The notes under the pieces are model-generated. The model had not been told where the DNA came from. It did not search any database and saw only the letters and a program-made list of their open reading frames with translations. Position numbers and translations under genes: made by a program. From Carposina sasakii (Eukaryota; Arthropoda; Insecta; Lepidoptera; Carposinidae), in NCBI GenBank assembly GCA_014607495.2, contig CP053170.1, positions 5,580,001-5,644,000 on the forward strand: 64,000 bases of DNA, given 5' to 3'. This document shows positions 1 to 11,200 of the stretch, piece after piece (position 1 is the first letter of the stretch; every line of letters starts with the position of its first letter).

Positions 1-1462
1 ACCTACGTATTACAAGTTTTTAAATGGTAAAATTAAACCTACTGCGTAAGTAATACTAAATTCTGTATAATACTTAGTAAGTATACTTACCTAGGCACTC
101 GTACAAATTCGTTAAGTTAAGATAGATCTAGTGTTACGAGTAACTTGCATACTGTAGCTTTGTAATCCTATTACAGGTTACCTGTATTTGCGCAGACATT
201 TGTGCACTATAGGTACCTAAGCAGAGGCGGCTAGTAATATTTTTGATGGGGGTTCACATTGTTTTAAATATTGTTCAGATTTAAAAATCCGTGTATGAGA
301 TTTAGTTTTCAAACTACCTTTGAGAAAGAGAGATTCCAGGACGTGTTGGCCTTTTGACTTTCAGTTCAAGGCGCTTTTGAGTCTTTTTCACACTATTTAA
401 TGAAAGATAAAGATTCTTCCATTTTTAACACAATAATTCGCCCACAAACAGTTTTTAATATTTGTTTCAAAGAAAAGCTGCAAAATCACTAAAAACTACG
501 ACACGTTTGCTAAAACAGTAAAATCGGCAACATCACACACGCAGGTTATACCCGCGCGCATGGTTTGGCAACATCGCACGTGAGCGGCGCTCCAGGTTAG
601 TTTAATTTCTGATATGAAATCTTCAGTTTCACGCGTCGGCCTGGTCGATATGTCTTTTTCGCACTTATTGAATACAGTACTAAGAATCGTAGTAAACGTT
701 TCATTGGAGCGCGACCGCTAGCGCTCCACAGTCCACTCGATACAAGTTAAAGGTATCTTACTTGACACGATCGCGTAGGCATAGGTAGGAATTCTATAAG
801 AATAGAAGGGATATTATAAATATATAGAAATATAGATTGCCCATGTAATATTCGTGGGTGAGAGTGCACTTCACCAGCGCTTTTTAGGACGAGCCGCTTT
901 TGTACCTAAGTAATATCTCCTGCGGGGCTACATGGCAAATCTCCGTTGAGATTAAAAAATACGGCCTATGGATGTGACAGAAACATTCACCTAAGTAAAC
1001 CTACATAATGAAGACATATTAGGGTCATCTAAGATGAGCCGCATAGCACTACCTTTGCGTCACTTGAGCTGGTCTATTAAGTTAGACCCTTATTTTATTG
1101 TTTGTATAGGTACTCGTATACTCAATAAATATTATATCTACGTTACTAACCATTGCTCACAAGTCAAGAATTTATCTGTAAAATAAAAACAAGTTACCTC
1201 TCAAAGTTTTATTATCTATTGTAAGCCAAATTGAAATGCCAAATATTAAATCTAGACGGCTATCCAAATCTATTTATACATGCATGTTTAGTTTCGAAAT
1301 AATAATTCAATATTTTCATACTTAGTTTACATTTTTACGAATGATTTAATTACACACCTATCAAAAAAATGTGCATGCTTTGAACATAATATACTTATAA
1401 TATAGTATGTAAAGACATAAGTCGGCCCACTCATGGCCCATTCACATACCTAATACTACAGA
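1..1462. other. Intergenic, no gene recognised
   Basis: No open frame longer than about 60 codons and no recognisable protein similarity. The sequence is AT-rich with a somewhat GC-richer patch around 540-760, which could be a promoter of a gene outside the window, but nothing in it proves that. Confidence 0.5.
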
Positions 1463-1566
1463 GGGGTAAGCACGAACCTCTCGATGGTGATAGCTAGCGT
1501 CAAACTGTCAAATCACATAGATTTTGCTAGCGAGTTACGCCGCGTAAAAAGGTTCGTGCTTACCCC
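1463..1566. repeat. Small palindromic MITE, copy 1
   Basis: A 104-bp element bounded by perfect 17-bp inverted repeats, GGGGTAAGCACGAACCT on the left and its reverse complement on the right. The interior contains GCTAGCGTCAAACTGTC. A possible 3-bp target duplication (AGA) flanks it. A second copy lies about 0.5 kb downstream. Confidence 0.8.
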
Positions 1567-1973
1567 AGAGTTCTCGCCTTTTCAATTTGAAAAGCCTATT
1601 ATTTATTACAATGCTTATTATTACTTAACCAATAAAGCAAAGTCATAACTTCCATATCGCTATTCATACTGAGAAAATAATATCTTTATTGTACATACAC
1701 GACTTAGTTTAATTACTATATATGTAGATAGACGATTTATAACATTTAATGGTATCAGCTTAGATATAAGTAGGTAAGGAGTAATTTAATTTCATAAGTA
1801 TAATAAGTATTAAGTTACGTTTGGAATCCCATTGCCTGGCACTAGATTTTATTTAAATAACTATAATTTGTTATTAAAGTGTTTATATTTGTACGTAAAC
1901 ATTAGTTTTATTTTGACGAATACCTTACCTACCTGTCTACTTTCTTTTACTTCCTTCGAAAGTAATGCCCAAT
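1567..1973. other. Spacer between two MITE copies
   Basis: AT-rich sequence without an open frame or recognisable repeat. Confidence 0.4.
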
Positions 1974-2091
1974 GGGGTAAGCACGAACCTCTCGATAGTC
2001 CGTAACGCTAGCGTCAAACTGTCAAATCACATAGATTTTGCTAGCGAGTCGCTAGCTATACCTACGCGGTAAAAAGGTTCGTGCTTACCCC
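1974..2091. repeat. Small palindromic MITE, copy 2
   Basis: A 118-bp relative of the 1463-1566 element, with the same terminal inverted repeats (GGGGTAAGCACGAACCT and its complement) and a nearly identical interior. It is about 14 bp longer near the right end (around 2050-2065). No clear target duplication. Confidence 0.8.
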
Positions 2092-2850
2092 ACAGTAGTC
2101 ACAATGTTCCATTAGCCTGCCTGACGTGAACCCACGTTGGTGAATAAGGTATGAAGGTTCTTATTGGAAATCACGACCCCCACCCATCATAGTAAATACA
2201 TATGTACCTACCTAGTACCTAGGTAAATATATTATAAGCTATTGCACTTTGGCAAGAAATGACCAAATCACTACCATTATTATAAAACAAAGACGCTTCC
2301 CGCTGTCTATTTGTCCCTATGTATGCTAAGATCTACGCAACGGTTTTTGATGCGGATCTTTTTACAAGCTTTTATTTAACTTGCAATGTATGTTTGTTCG
2401 GGTGAAATCTTACAACTCAATTTTAAGGCACTTGCCCTCAACCGATTGGGCTGAAATTTGGTGAGCACGTTCAGTTCGGATGACAATGCATGATTAACAG
2501 TGTGACGTCATTCTAAATCCAACATGGCGGCATACCCACAATGGCGGACCCATTATTTTTAATGCATTCCTACAATATGGGTATCAAATTAAAGGGCTAG
2601 CTGAGAGTAACTCGAAAAAAATGTGACGTCACTCTTAATCCAATATGGCGGACTTCTAAAACTTGAAAATCTATTTTGAAACAGATATTTTTAAGCAATT
2701 GAGTAGGGTGAAGTCATTAGAAGGGCTCCTCATTGAAGAGCTGGACTGTTCAAAATTAACTGGCAAACGACCTTGCAATAATGATGCGTTGAATGAGATG
2801 AACAGACTTAGGAACTTACCAGGTGAAAACTAAAAAGTATAAAATAAAAT

Positions 2851-3041
2851 TTAGGTAAAAAAACCTTTTTAAAAACAAGCTTTTATTTAAATGCGCTAAA
2901 AAGAAAAAATAAACTTTTACACTAAAACTTTTACTGTTAATTTATAACGTCATTTCAAATTTAACACATTTGACACAATTTATATGTTATAAAAGCTTGT
3001 CGCGACATTTAAGTACTCGTATTTACTTTCTTAGTTTTAAA
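2851..3041 (+). repeat. Left arm of about 190-bp inverted repeat
   Basis: Near-perfect reverse complement of 3262-3453. I see one mismatch in the outer part (GCGC against GAGC) and a few toward the loop. Confidence 0.8.
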
Positions 3042-3261
3042 TTTTTAATAAGTCAAGGTGAGGCCGTGCCGAGGACTGAGTGGCATGATGACATGATGTC
3101 GTGAACATACCACCTCGGGGCACCGGGGCGAACCCTGTTGTATATTACTCTCTTACTCTTCTACACGAAGCTCTGGAAGGGTCGACGGATATTTCTTCGA
3201 TATGCGGGGGAACAATATGGGAAAATCTGAAACATCAACACAAAGATGCTGCCTAATAAAC

Positions 3262-3453
3262 ATTTAAAAGTAAGAACGTAAATACGAGTACTTAAATGTC
3301 GCGACAAGCTTTTATAACATATAAATTGTGTCAAATGTGTTAAATTTGAAATGACGTTATAAATTAACAGTAAAAGTTTTAGTGTAAAAGTTTATTTTTT
3401 CTTTTTAGCTCATTTAAATAAAAGCTTGTTTTTAAAAAGGTTTTTTTACCTAA
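3262..3453 (-). repeat. Right arm of about 190-bp inverted repeat
   Basis: Pairs with 2851-3041. If transcribed, the two arms would fold into a long double-stranded stem. Confidence 0.8.
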
Positions 3454-3542
3454 TTTAATAGATAGATTGATTGAAGAGGAAGGTTTATATGTACAACTAG
3501 GGACCGGCCCCGGCACCGCACGGGTGCAATACGGCCACTAGT

Positions 3543-4155
3543 AAAATATTCTATGTCAAAGAAAATACAATACAATACCTACTAACTAACTTAGTTAATA
3601 GTACTAAGTATAATAAAATATGACTTAAGTGAATTTGAGTGCCCTTAAAATGCGTCAGGTTGTTTAACAACCAGTCATAGAAATGGCTGGCTGTCTGTGG
3701 CTGTATGATCATTTATAGTTGTGGGCTACCTTCGTAAGCGTGTATATAAAATCAATCTGTTAGTCAGGCGCGAGTCCGAAAACCAGTGTCTCCAACCCTA
3801 CCGTAATTATGGTAGACCTTCTGTAATATTTCTAGATCTACCATCTACCGTAGACATGTTATTACGGTGTCACATTCTACCGTAATTTCTCCAACCATGT
3901 CAATGTCCCTTTTTTAATACTGGCAAAACTTGATTTAGCTAAATATTACTAGGTAATTACGGCAACACTGCGATGGAGAATAGCTAAATAGGATAGGATT
4001 ACGTAAAAGTAATAGCACAGTCGAACGAAGCAAAGCGATAGCGAAAATTGTACAATATACGCCTTGAAATGTCAAAGTTCCTTTGAAATTCATTTTACTT
4101 AATACAAATTTGACAAGAAATCAGCGATTTTTGTACAATTTTCGCTATCGCTTTG
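3543..4155. other. Intergenic, no gene recognised
   Basis: Contains several short CTACCGTAAT-type repeats (about 3795-3890) that recur around 4915-5010, suggesting an eroded element. No open frame of interest. Confidence 0.4.
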
Positions 4156-4620
4156 CTTTTTTTTCATTTAGTTTAACCCGAAGGAAAGGCAAGAACTAAG
4201 CCCATACAGCCAATGTCATTAAATGATTTCTGAATTTATGATGGATGATAATGATGATGATGAATGGAAACGTCGGAAAAATCCTCAAGAATAAGTGTAA
4301 AATTATTCAAAATGAAAAATAATTGCAGAAACAACTTACATGGGCCCATGAAGAGATCGTATTACGGCTAAAGTTTTACTCAACTTACCTGCGTATAAAA
4401 CCATGCACACACACTAGATTCACATCACAAGTAATCAAAACATAACTTATCTACCAGAAAACATCACTTTACGGACACATGCAAGCCATTTGCAAATAAT
4501 TTTTGATTTTCACAAGAAAATTACACCTGCACCCTTCCAGCTTCTCCCGCCCCTATCTCTTTGCTTTTGCTTGTTAGGTAATAAGGGGGCAGGGATTCCC
4601 AAGATTTTACTTGTGTACAC
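4156..4620 (+). repeat. MITE-like repeat, family shared with 29628-30175
   Basis: Begins with a TTTTTTTCATTTAG stretch followed by CCGAAGGAAAGGCAAG. It runs through the same internal landmarks as the 29.6-30.2 kb element (ACGTCGG, CATGGGCCCATGAAGAG, TACCAGAAAACATCACTTTA), but in the opposite orientation to most of that copy. The 65-codon open frame inside it is not a gene. Confidence 0.65.
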
Positions 4621-5008
4621 AGACAAGATGACAAAGCTTATACGACCAAATTACGAAGTTCATAAATATCTAATATACACACTGTAACTGCATGGTTATA
4701 AACTTTTTCCATGAATATGTCAATGTATAAAAAAAACCGACGAGTAGTATTGGTTGGTATTTAAGTTGATATTTATGAGAGATATGTAATTAATTGTTTT
4801 AATAAATAAATGATCGTCTACGTTTTTAGAATACAAGTAATTCAGTTTTGCTACTAAATGTAGACTACATTCACTAGTATTCAGTCAAATTGAACAATTT
4901 TATCCATAAAAGTTTACCGTGTTTTTACCGTATTTTTTTTATTTTGTCTAGAATATTAATCTACCATCTACCGTATTTTTAGACTAGCAACACCGTATCA
5001 CCGTAATT

Positions 5009-5481
5009 TTGTTTTCCCCCGCCCATCTAAATCGCTTGAACATAATAAATAGCGCAGACTGCCCATATCCCAACTGCAAAAATTCAAATTGTGATGCAAA
5101 GCATTTAATTGAAGAGTGTCCGAATTTTAAAGAGGAACGACACACATATTTAACCCTGAAACAGAAAAAACAGGAACACGAAACTGTGGTAAACCCGATA
5201 AACTTGAAGAAAATGTTACAAAACGCTGAAGAGTACCAAAATCTATATACATTTATCAGAAAAACGGAAATTGAAATTTAAAGAAAAATAGAAGAAATAG
5301 AGTAAAGTGAATAGTGTTCTGTAGTGAAGTGTTAGTATTAATTAGACTATAACCTTTTATTCTTATATATTTTTACATATTATTCTTTGTATATTTAGTT
5401 AGGTGATTGTTCAAATATTGTTATGGTGAAAGGACTTGTACCAGTGCCAATAAATACTTAAAAAAAAAAAAAAAAAAAAAC
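5009..5481 (+). mobile_element. 5'-truncated LINE tail with poly(A)
   Basis: An open frame ending at 5281 has a cysteine/histidine cluster (CPYPNCKNSNC ... H ... C) followed by a lysine-rich tail, as seen at the C-terminus of some non-LTR retrotransposon ORFs. A 3' untranslated tail with AATAAA and an A-run of about 21 bases (5461-5481) follows. This is the usual picture of a 5'-truncated insertion. The exact clade is not determined. Confidence 0.6.
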
Positions 5482-5572
5482 TAATTTTGTTTGACAGAGA
5501 CAGTTGGAGACACTGCCGAAAACCATCCGAAAACCGCGTTGTCGTTTTTTAATTTCGTTTCTAAGAAATAAA

Positions 5573-6871
5573 ATGGGTGTTGATGTTGAAACAATTTCCC
5601 CAGGAGACGGTACGTATTCGTGATTTTCATATATGTACCACTTTTATCAACTTCTGTAATTGTTCTCTACTTCTGTAAGCTTGTCTTAATAGGTGATATT
5701 TCCCATGCATTCATTTGTTTCGTTCAATATTAAAATTCGAAGCTTAAGATCACGTAAAGAACATTTATATCATTGACATGACTGTTAGAAATCTGTTAGG
5801 ATTATTTCCAGAAAGCCATTCATATTCATTTGTTTTGATTTCGTGGAAAATTCCAAGATAAGACAAGGTGACGCTTACGCGATCGATTGGCGGCGGCGGT
5901 TTGACATGTCTTCCTTACGCTTACCGCGTTTAGTTAACCCTCAATAACAACAGCTAATATGTCGTTTTTCATCCATATCAATTAAGAAAATTACTTAACG
6001 TCGTATTTTAACAACTAACGCGGTCTTACTGCGGAAATGCATTCTAAATACTTTCTTGTACATTTCAGGATCCTCCTTCCCCAAATCTGGTCAAACCGTA
6101 GTAGTGCACTACACAGGAACTTTGACAAATGGCCAGAAGTTTGACTCATCAAGGGACAGAGGCAAACCTTTCAAGTTCCGCATTGGAAAGGGAGAAGTGA
6201 TCAGAGGCTGGGATGAAGGAGTAGCTAGGGTAATGTTGCAAAAAATAAATGTTATTATTTTACACAGTTTACAGCAATTTCAGAAACAATTGGGATGGTG
6301 GAGATCTGTGAAGGCCCTGTGTCCCATAAGTTCTTCATTGTAACATTTCATCAAATAGGACACTTATTTAGTGAGTTTGTTAGATGACACAAATAATTCT
6401 AACCCTATTGAAGGCTGACTTGTGCAGTAGCGTAACTATACTTTTTCAGACTTGTGACATATTCATAGAATGCCTCTGTAAATAATGTTGGAAGTTAGGA
6501 TTCCGAATTGCCACCCTGTGAGTGTGAAAGTAATGCTACATAAAATCTATAGGTTACATAAAACTTTGTAATAGCAATAATAGAAGCTATTAATTCCAAT
6601 TAGTTCCATGGTTATTTTATTACATATTTTAGATATTTTCTTTCCATTTCCAACTAGACTAAATGGACCCCGCCTATAAAACTTAGCTACCTAACCAACC
6701 TAACTATAAACTTTACTGACATAAAACACAAATTCATTTCAGATGTCAGTTGGTGAGCGAGCTCGATTGACCTGCTCTCCAGACTATGCGTACGGCCAGC
6801 AAGGTCACCCAGGAGTCATCCCACCAAACTCCACCTTGATCTTCGATGTGGAGCTCATTCGCCTTGAGTAA
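5573..6871 (+). CDS. FKBP12: FKBP12-type peptidyl-prolyl cis-trans isomerase
   Basis: Single-domain FK506-binding protein that interconverts cis and trans prolyl bonds in the cytosol; in animals the family also binds calcium-release channels and TGF-beta type I receptors. Three exons give an exact 108-aa product, the usual FKBP12 length: 5573-5609, 6069-6229 and 6743-6871, with phases 1 and 0 at the junctions and GT-AG introns. The start fits the family N-terminus ([13 protein letters not shown]). Visible landmarks are [17 protein letters not shown], the FKF and GWDEGV pocket residues, and the C-terminal [15 protein letters not shown]. No signal peptide or extra domain. The frame that reads through intron 2 (stop near 6343) is only exon 2 plus intron. 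Confidence is very high. Confidence 0.97.
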
Positions 6872-6954
6872 CCTTAATCGTACCTTCATCACATCCATCA
6901 ATATACTCCCCAGATTCCTAGATGCATTTTAATTTTAAACATTTCATATGAGTA

Positions 6955-6960
6955 AATAAA
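6955..6960 (+). terminator. Poly(A) signal of FKBP12
   Basis: AATAAA 84 bp after the stop codon. A second AATAAA at 7221-7226 could serve a longer 3' UTR. Confidence 0.6.
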
Positions 6961-7229
6961 CATACACTTTACATGGTAAATATTTTACATGGTGCATTCC
7001 ATATGCATTTATTGCTCTTGTGAACTGTGTAATTATATGCATTTGTTTGTAAGTTTTTTTGTAATTTGCTTTTATTAACAGTGAAATGATTCAATTGTAT
7101 ATAAGTTCAAGTAAGCACAAATTATTGAAAATCACTGAATCTTATGAAAATTACATTTATTGTGTGACTGGTATTTTACCACAACTTTCTTTGAAGCTTT
7201 ATAGTAAATCTTAAGGAAAAAATAAACTT

Positions 7230-8217
7230 ATTTGTGAATTGTATTTTGTTTTTAATTATTTTGCAATTATTACTAGAGATGTAACGGATATCCGCCTATC
7301 CAGTATCCGGCCGGTTATTGGATAGTAATCAGTATAGTACACCCAACATCTGTGTAAAGCCGAATTAAGCCAGGAGGAGGCTTCTTCAACCAATTTAAGG
7401 GAGATGTATAGGGTCTTCCTAAATAGGCGCACAGTCGTCGAGTTGCGGAAACAATCCCGTTCTACCATAGCATAGGGCCTTCCTACCTTTATCCCATTAT
7501 TTATGGGGTTAGCGTAATATGGTTTCGCTCGAAACTTATATTACCAAGTAGGTAGGTATATGGCGTTTGTTTTACGGCCCGCTTCCTGCTTGACGCCAAC
7601 CCTACCCTACCTAATTTTGCGACAATTCTAGAATATTAAATAATAGGGTAAATTAAGTAAGATCTTTTAAAGTACATTTTGATAGTAATAGAACAAAACA
7701 TTGAATCCATCAACAACAGAAATTATCAGTTACTAAAATCCAGACTGTATGGACACAGTTTCCTTTGCCTTCTCTTCAGGATAACTAAAGTATTTACATC
7801 CCATTTCATTCATTGTGATTAAAATTAACTTGAAATAAACGTTAATAAATGAATTGCATTTTTAAAATATGAGAGATAATCTAAAAATTTTACCTAAGTA
7901 ATTTTTTTATAGTTTAACTTCAGTATTTAATACTAGCAAACCTTGCAAATTTATTGGATGAATGAAATTATGTTATAACGATAAGCCGAAACGAAACGTT
8001 TTACTTGTCAATTTGTTCGCCCCGTCGTCAACGTGAATATTTTTTGTATATTTCATCATTTTCTTAATAAACTAATACATTTATTTTCATTGTAAGAAAC
8101 AAAAAGACCCTGCGAATGTAAATATTTTATATTACTTTTATTCTACTTTTATTACTTACTATAATGTTCATACGTTGTCAGTGTTTATAGGTTACTTTGC
8201 TATGCTATGGTTTTTAG
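7230..8217. other. Spacer between FKBP12 and eIF2 alpha
   Basis: Starts with repeat-like sequence (GTAACGGATATCCGCCTATC near 7280, a string common in insect DNA-transposon ends) and then AT-rich DNA. The eIF2 alpha 5' UTR and promoter must lie toward its end or further upstream; no core promoter motif is certain. Confidence 0.4.
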
Positions 8218-11200
8218 ATGCCGTTGTCGTGTAGATTTTACAAGGAGAAATATCCTGAGGTGGAAGATGTGGTCATGGTCAATGTAAGATCAATCGCCGA
8301 GATGGGCGCTTACGTCCACTTACTGGAATATAACAATATTGAGGGAATGATCTTACTCTCTGAGTTGTCCAGAAGACGTATCAGGTCTATTAACAAATTG
8401 ATCAGAGTTGGCAAAACGGAACCCGTTGTAGTTATTAGGGTCGACAAGGATAAAGGTATTTAAAAATATTTTTTTTACATAAACATGAGGATTTTCACAA
8501 ACCCAAACTTTTTATATCCTTAAGACTCATTTTGAGGATACGAACATGTTTGTTCCAATATAATTATTTCACATTACAGGTTATATTGATTTGTCAAAAC
8601 GTAGAGTTTCTGCCGAAGATATTGACAAATGCACAGAAAGGTATGCAAAAGCAAAGGCTGTAAACTCAATCCTCCGTCATGTTGCTGAACTATTGAAATA
8701 TGAGAACTCTGAGCAATTAGAAGACTTGTACCAAAGGACAGCATGGCTTTTTGAAGAGAAATACAAGAAAAAAGCCTCAGCATATGACTTCTTCAAACAG
8801 GCTGCTGTGTAAGTAGTTATGTATATTATAATTTCACAGATTTACTCCCGCCAGCACTACTTCCTTTGCACATCTGTTAATTACGGATATAATATCAAGT
8901 TTAAATCTATGTTTCATAACTAAGAGTTACCAACATCCTCACATCTACACAGATTATTCTATTAGTATATAGTATGTTTCTTAACCTCTTGTCTAAAGTG
9001 TATGGGGGTCTGCTGTCTCTTCTATGAACATTTGAATTAATAAATGTGGGTGAGAGTGTGGGCTAGCATTTAAAATTCAAATTATTTGCAATACTATTTA
9101 TTTATTTATTTTATTTATTTATATTTTTTTGGGCCCCAACAGAAGCTAAATATGTCCTCATGTTGGAGCGCATACAAAATAAGTTCACAAGGTATCTGTA
9201 TTTGAAACTGTATGGGGTTTATCCTTTTTACCCACTTATATATCCTACGCTGTTCGTCTTAGGTATGGTAGGATATAACCAGTTAGAGGTTAGGAGATTT
9301 CTATCTTTGTCGACTTATGTGCTAAGTGTAATATGCAGCAAAGTTGTAAACCCATTGGTTCTGGAGCAATGTGGATTGTGGGTACCAAATACATACTTGC
9401 GGACTAGGACTAATCAGCTCTTCGCGGCAGCGTGTGGTAGAACTAATTTGTTGTAGCGCTCACCTCTGGTCAGAGCCTTGCGGCTGCTGAGTGTCGTCCA
9501 CAAAACGGTGGATTTGTTCTCATGTGCAATGAGTGAATTCACTAGAGTAACAATATTTACAATATGTTACAGGCCAAAGCTGTTGGTATTGTAAATATTA
9601 TTATTATTTAATTTTTATAAAAAAAAAATTATGTATAATTTTAATACTATTTAATATGTAACAATTTGGATCATTCTGTTATGTTATATATTATATGAAA
9701 TAAAAAATAATAATTTACTAGTGGATGCCCGTGACTATGTCCGTGTGGACTACATAAAAAATCTAAATGTGGAAATTATCCGTGATAAAAACATTTTCCC
9801 AGGATAAAAAGTAGCCTATATGTTAAGTGGGACCTGTCATAATATATTCCTGGAAACTGCATCAAAATCGGTTCAGCCGTTTCTGAGATTAGTGTGCACA
9901 TACGCACAGACAACAGACAAAAATTCTAAAACTCATTATTTTGGGTACTATTGCACTGATAAAGGTCTCCTATAATATTTTTTCTCATATATCTTCCATG
10001 TACAGACAGCAATCTGTTACATTTTTATTATATGTATAGATGTAAAATGTCCTAATATTATACCTGTGTATAATAAAATTAAAATTAATCATACCAAAAT
10101 CTGTATGTACTTCAATTAAAATGTATAACCCTTTAATGTGAAAACTAGGTAACTTGTTACTATCTAACTAATTCATATGAAGCCAATAAGAATATTCTTA
10201 TCTTACAGAGACCCATCAGTACTAAACGAATGTGGGCTTGACGAGAGGACCAAGGAGGTACTCCTGGCCAACATTAAGAGGAAGTTAACCTCCCAGGCCG
10301 TCAAAATCCGTGCAGACATTGAGTGCGCATGCTACGGTTATGAGGGCATTGATGCAGTGAGAGCAGCCTTGAAAGCTGGCCTAGCTCTATCCACTGTTGA
10401 ATTGCCGATTAAGATCAATTTGATTGCCCCTCCTTTGTATGGTAAGTGTAGTTATCAGACAGACATTAAGGATCATAAGAAGAGAACAATAAAATATAGG
10501 CAAAATCAGTAGCCTAAAATAATCTAAACATATAATAAAAATGTAAAGGATCACTGTCTGTACATGGAAGATATATGAGAAAAAATATTAAGGAGACCTT
10601 TTTCAACACAATAGTACCCAAAAAAATGATTTATGGAATTTTTGTCTTTGTGCATTTGTGCACGCTAATCTCAGAAACGACTGAATAGATTTCGATGCAG
10701 TTTTCAGGAATATATTGTGACAGGTCCCACTTAACATATAAGCTACTTTTTATCCTGGGAAAATGTTTTTATCCCGGATAATTTCGACATTTTGTTTTTT
10801 CTGTAGTCCACGCGGACGGAGTCGCGGGCGTACACTAGTATAATATATTTTTTATATATGTATGTAAACAGGCAGGCAGTTGAGGCAACTAATTTTGCCT
10901 GTATCTGAATGTTTTCTTCTTAGGTTTTTCTATGTTCTTTAATGTGTTTGTCTATTTTGTTTTTGAAATTATTGACACTTGGTGCTGAAACCACTTCTTC
11001 TGGTAGTTTGTTCCAAGTGTTCACCACCCTATTGGTAATAAAGCTATCACTACCTATTGTAAAACAAAGTTGTCCCGCTGTCTGTCCCTGTGTATGCTTA
11101 GATCTTTAAAACTACGCGACGGATTTTGATGCGATTGTTTAAATAGATAGAGTGATTAAAGAGGAAGCTTTATATGTATAACTAGGGACCCGCCCAGGGC

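Larger units (their letters stand above)
2366..3453. mobile_element. Inserted element containing a long foldback hairpin
   Basis: The inserted sequence starts ACAAGCTTTTATTTAA and the complement of that string recurs near its right end, so the termini look like inverted repeats. Its left half has repeated GTGACGTCA and ATGGCGG patches (about 2500-2650). Its right half is a long inverted repeat: 2851-3041 pairs with 3262-3453 with only a few mismatches, around a loop of about 220 bp that is GC-richer than the arms. Confidence 0.6.
2281..3542 (+). mobile_element. Helitron-like repeat split by a later insertion
   Basis: The flanks 2281-2365 (CCGCTGTCTATTTGTCCC ... TTTTGATGCGG) and 3454-3542 (AATAGATAGATTGATTGAAG ... 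CCACTAGT) are the two halves of one interspersed family. An uninterrupted copy is at about 11041-11250 and others are near 14462-14695 and 31889-32053. The 3' end reads CTAG followed by T, as expected for Helitron-like elements. About 1.1 kb has been inserted between the halves. Confidence 0.6.

Noticed and set aside
6056..6343. A 95-codon FKBP variant ending at 6343
   Set aside because: It is exon 2 read through its donor site into the intron; joining to exon 3 gives the full conserved protein.
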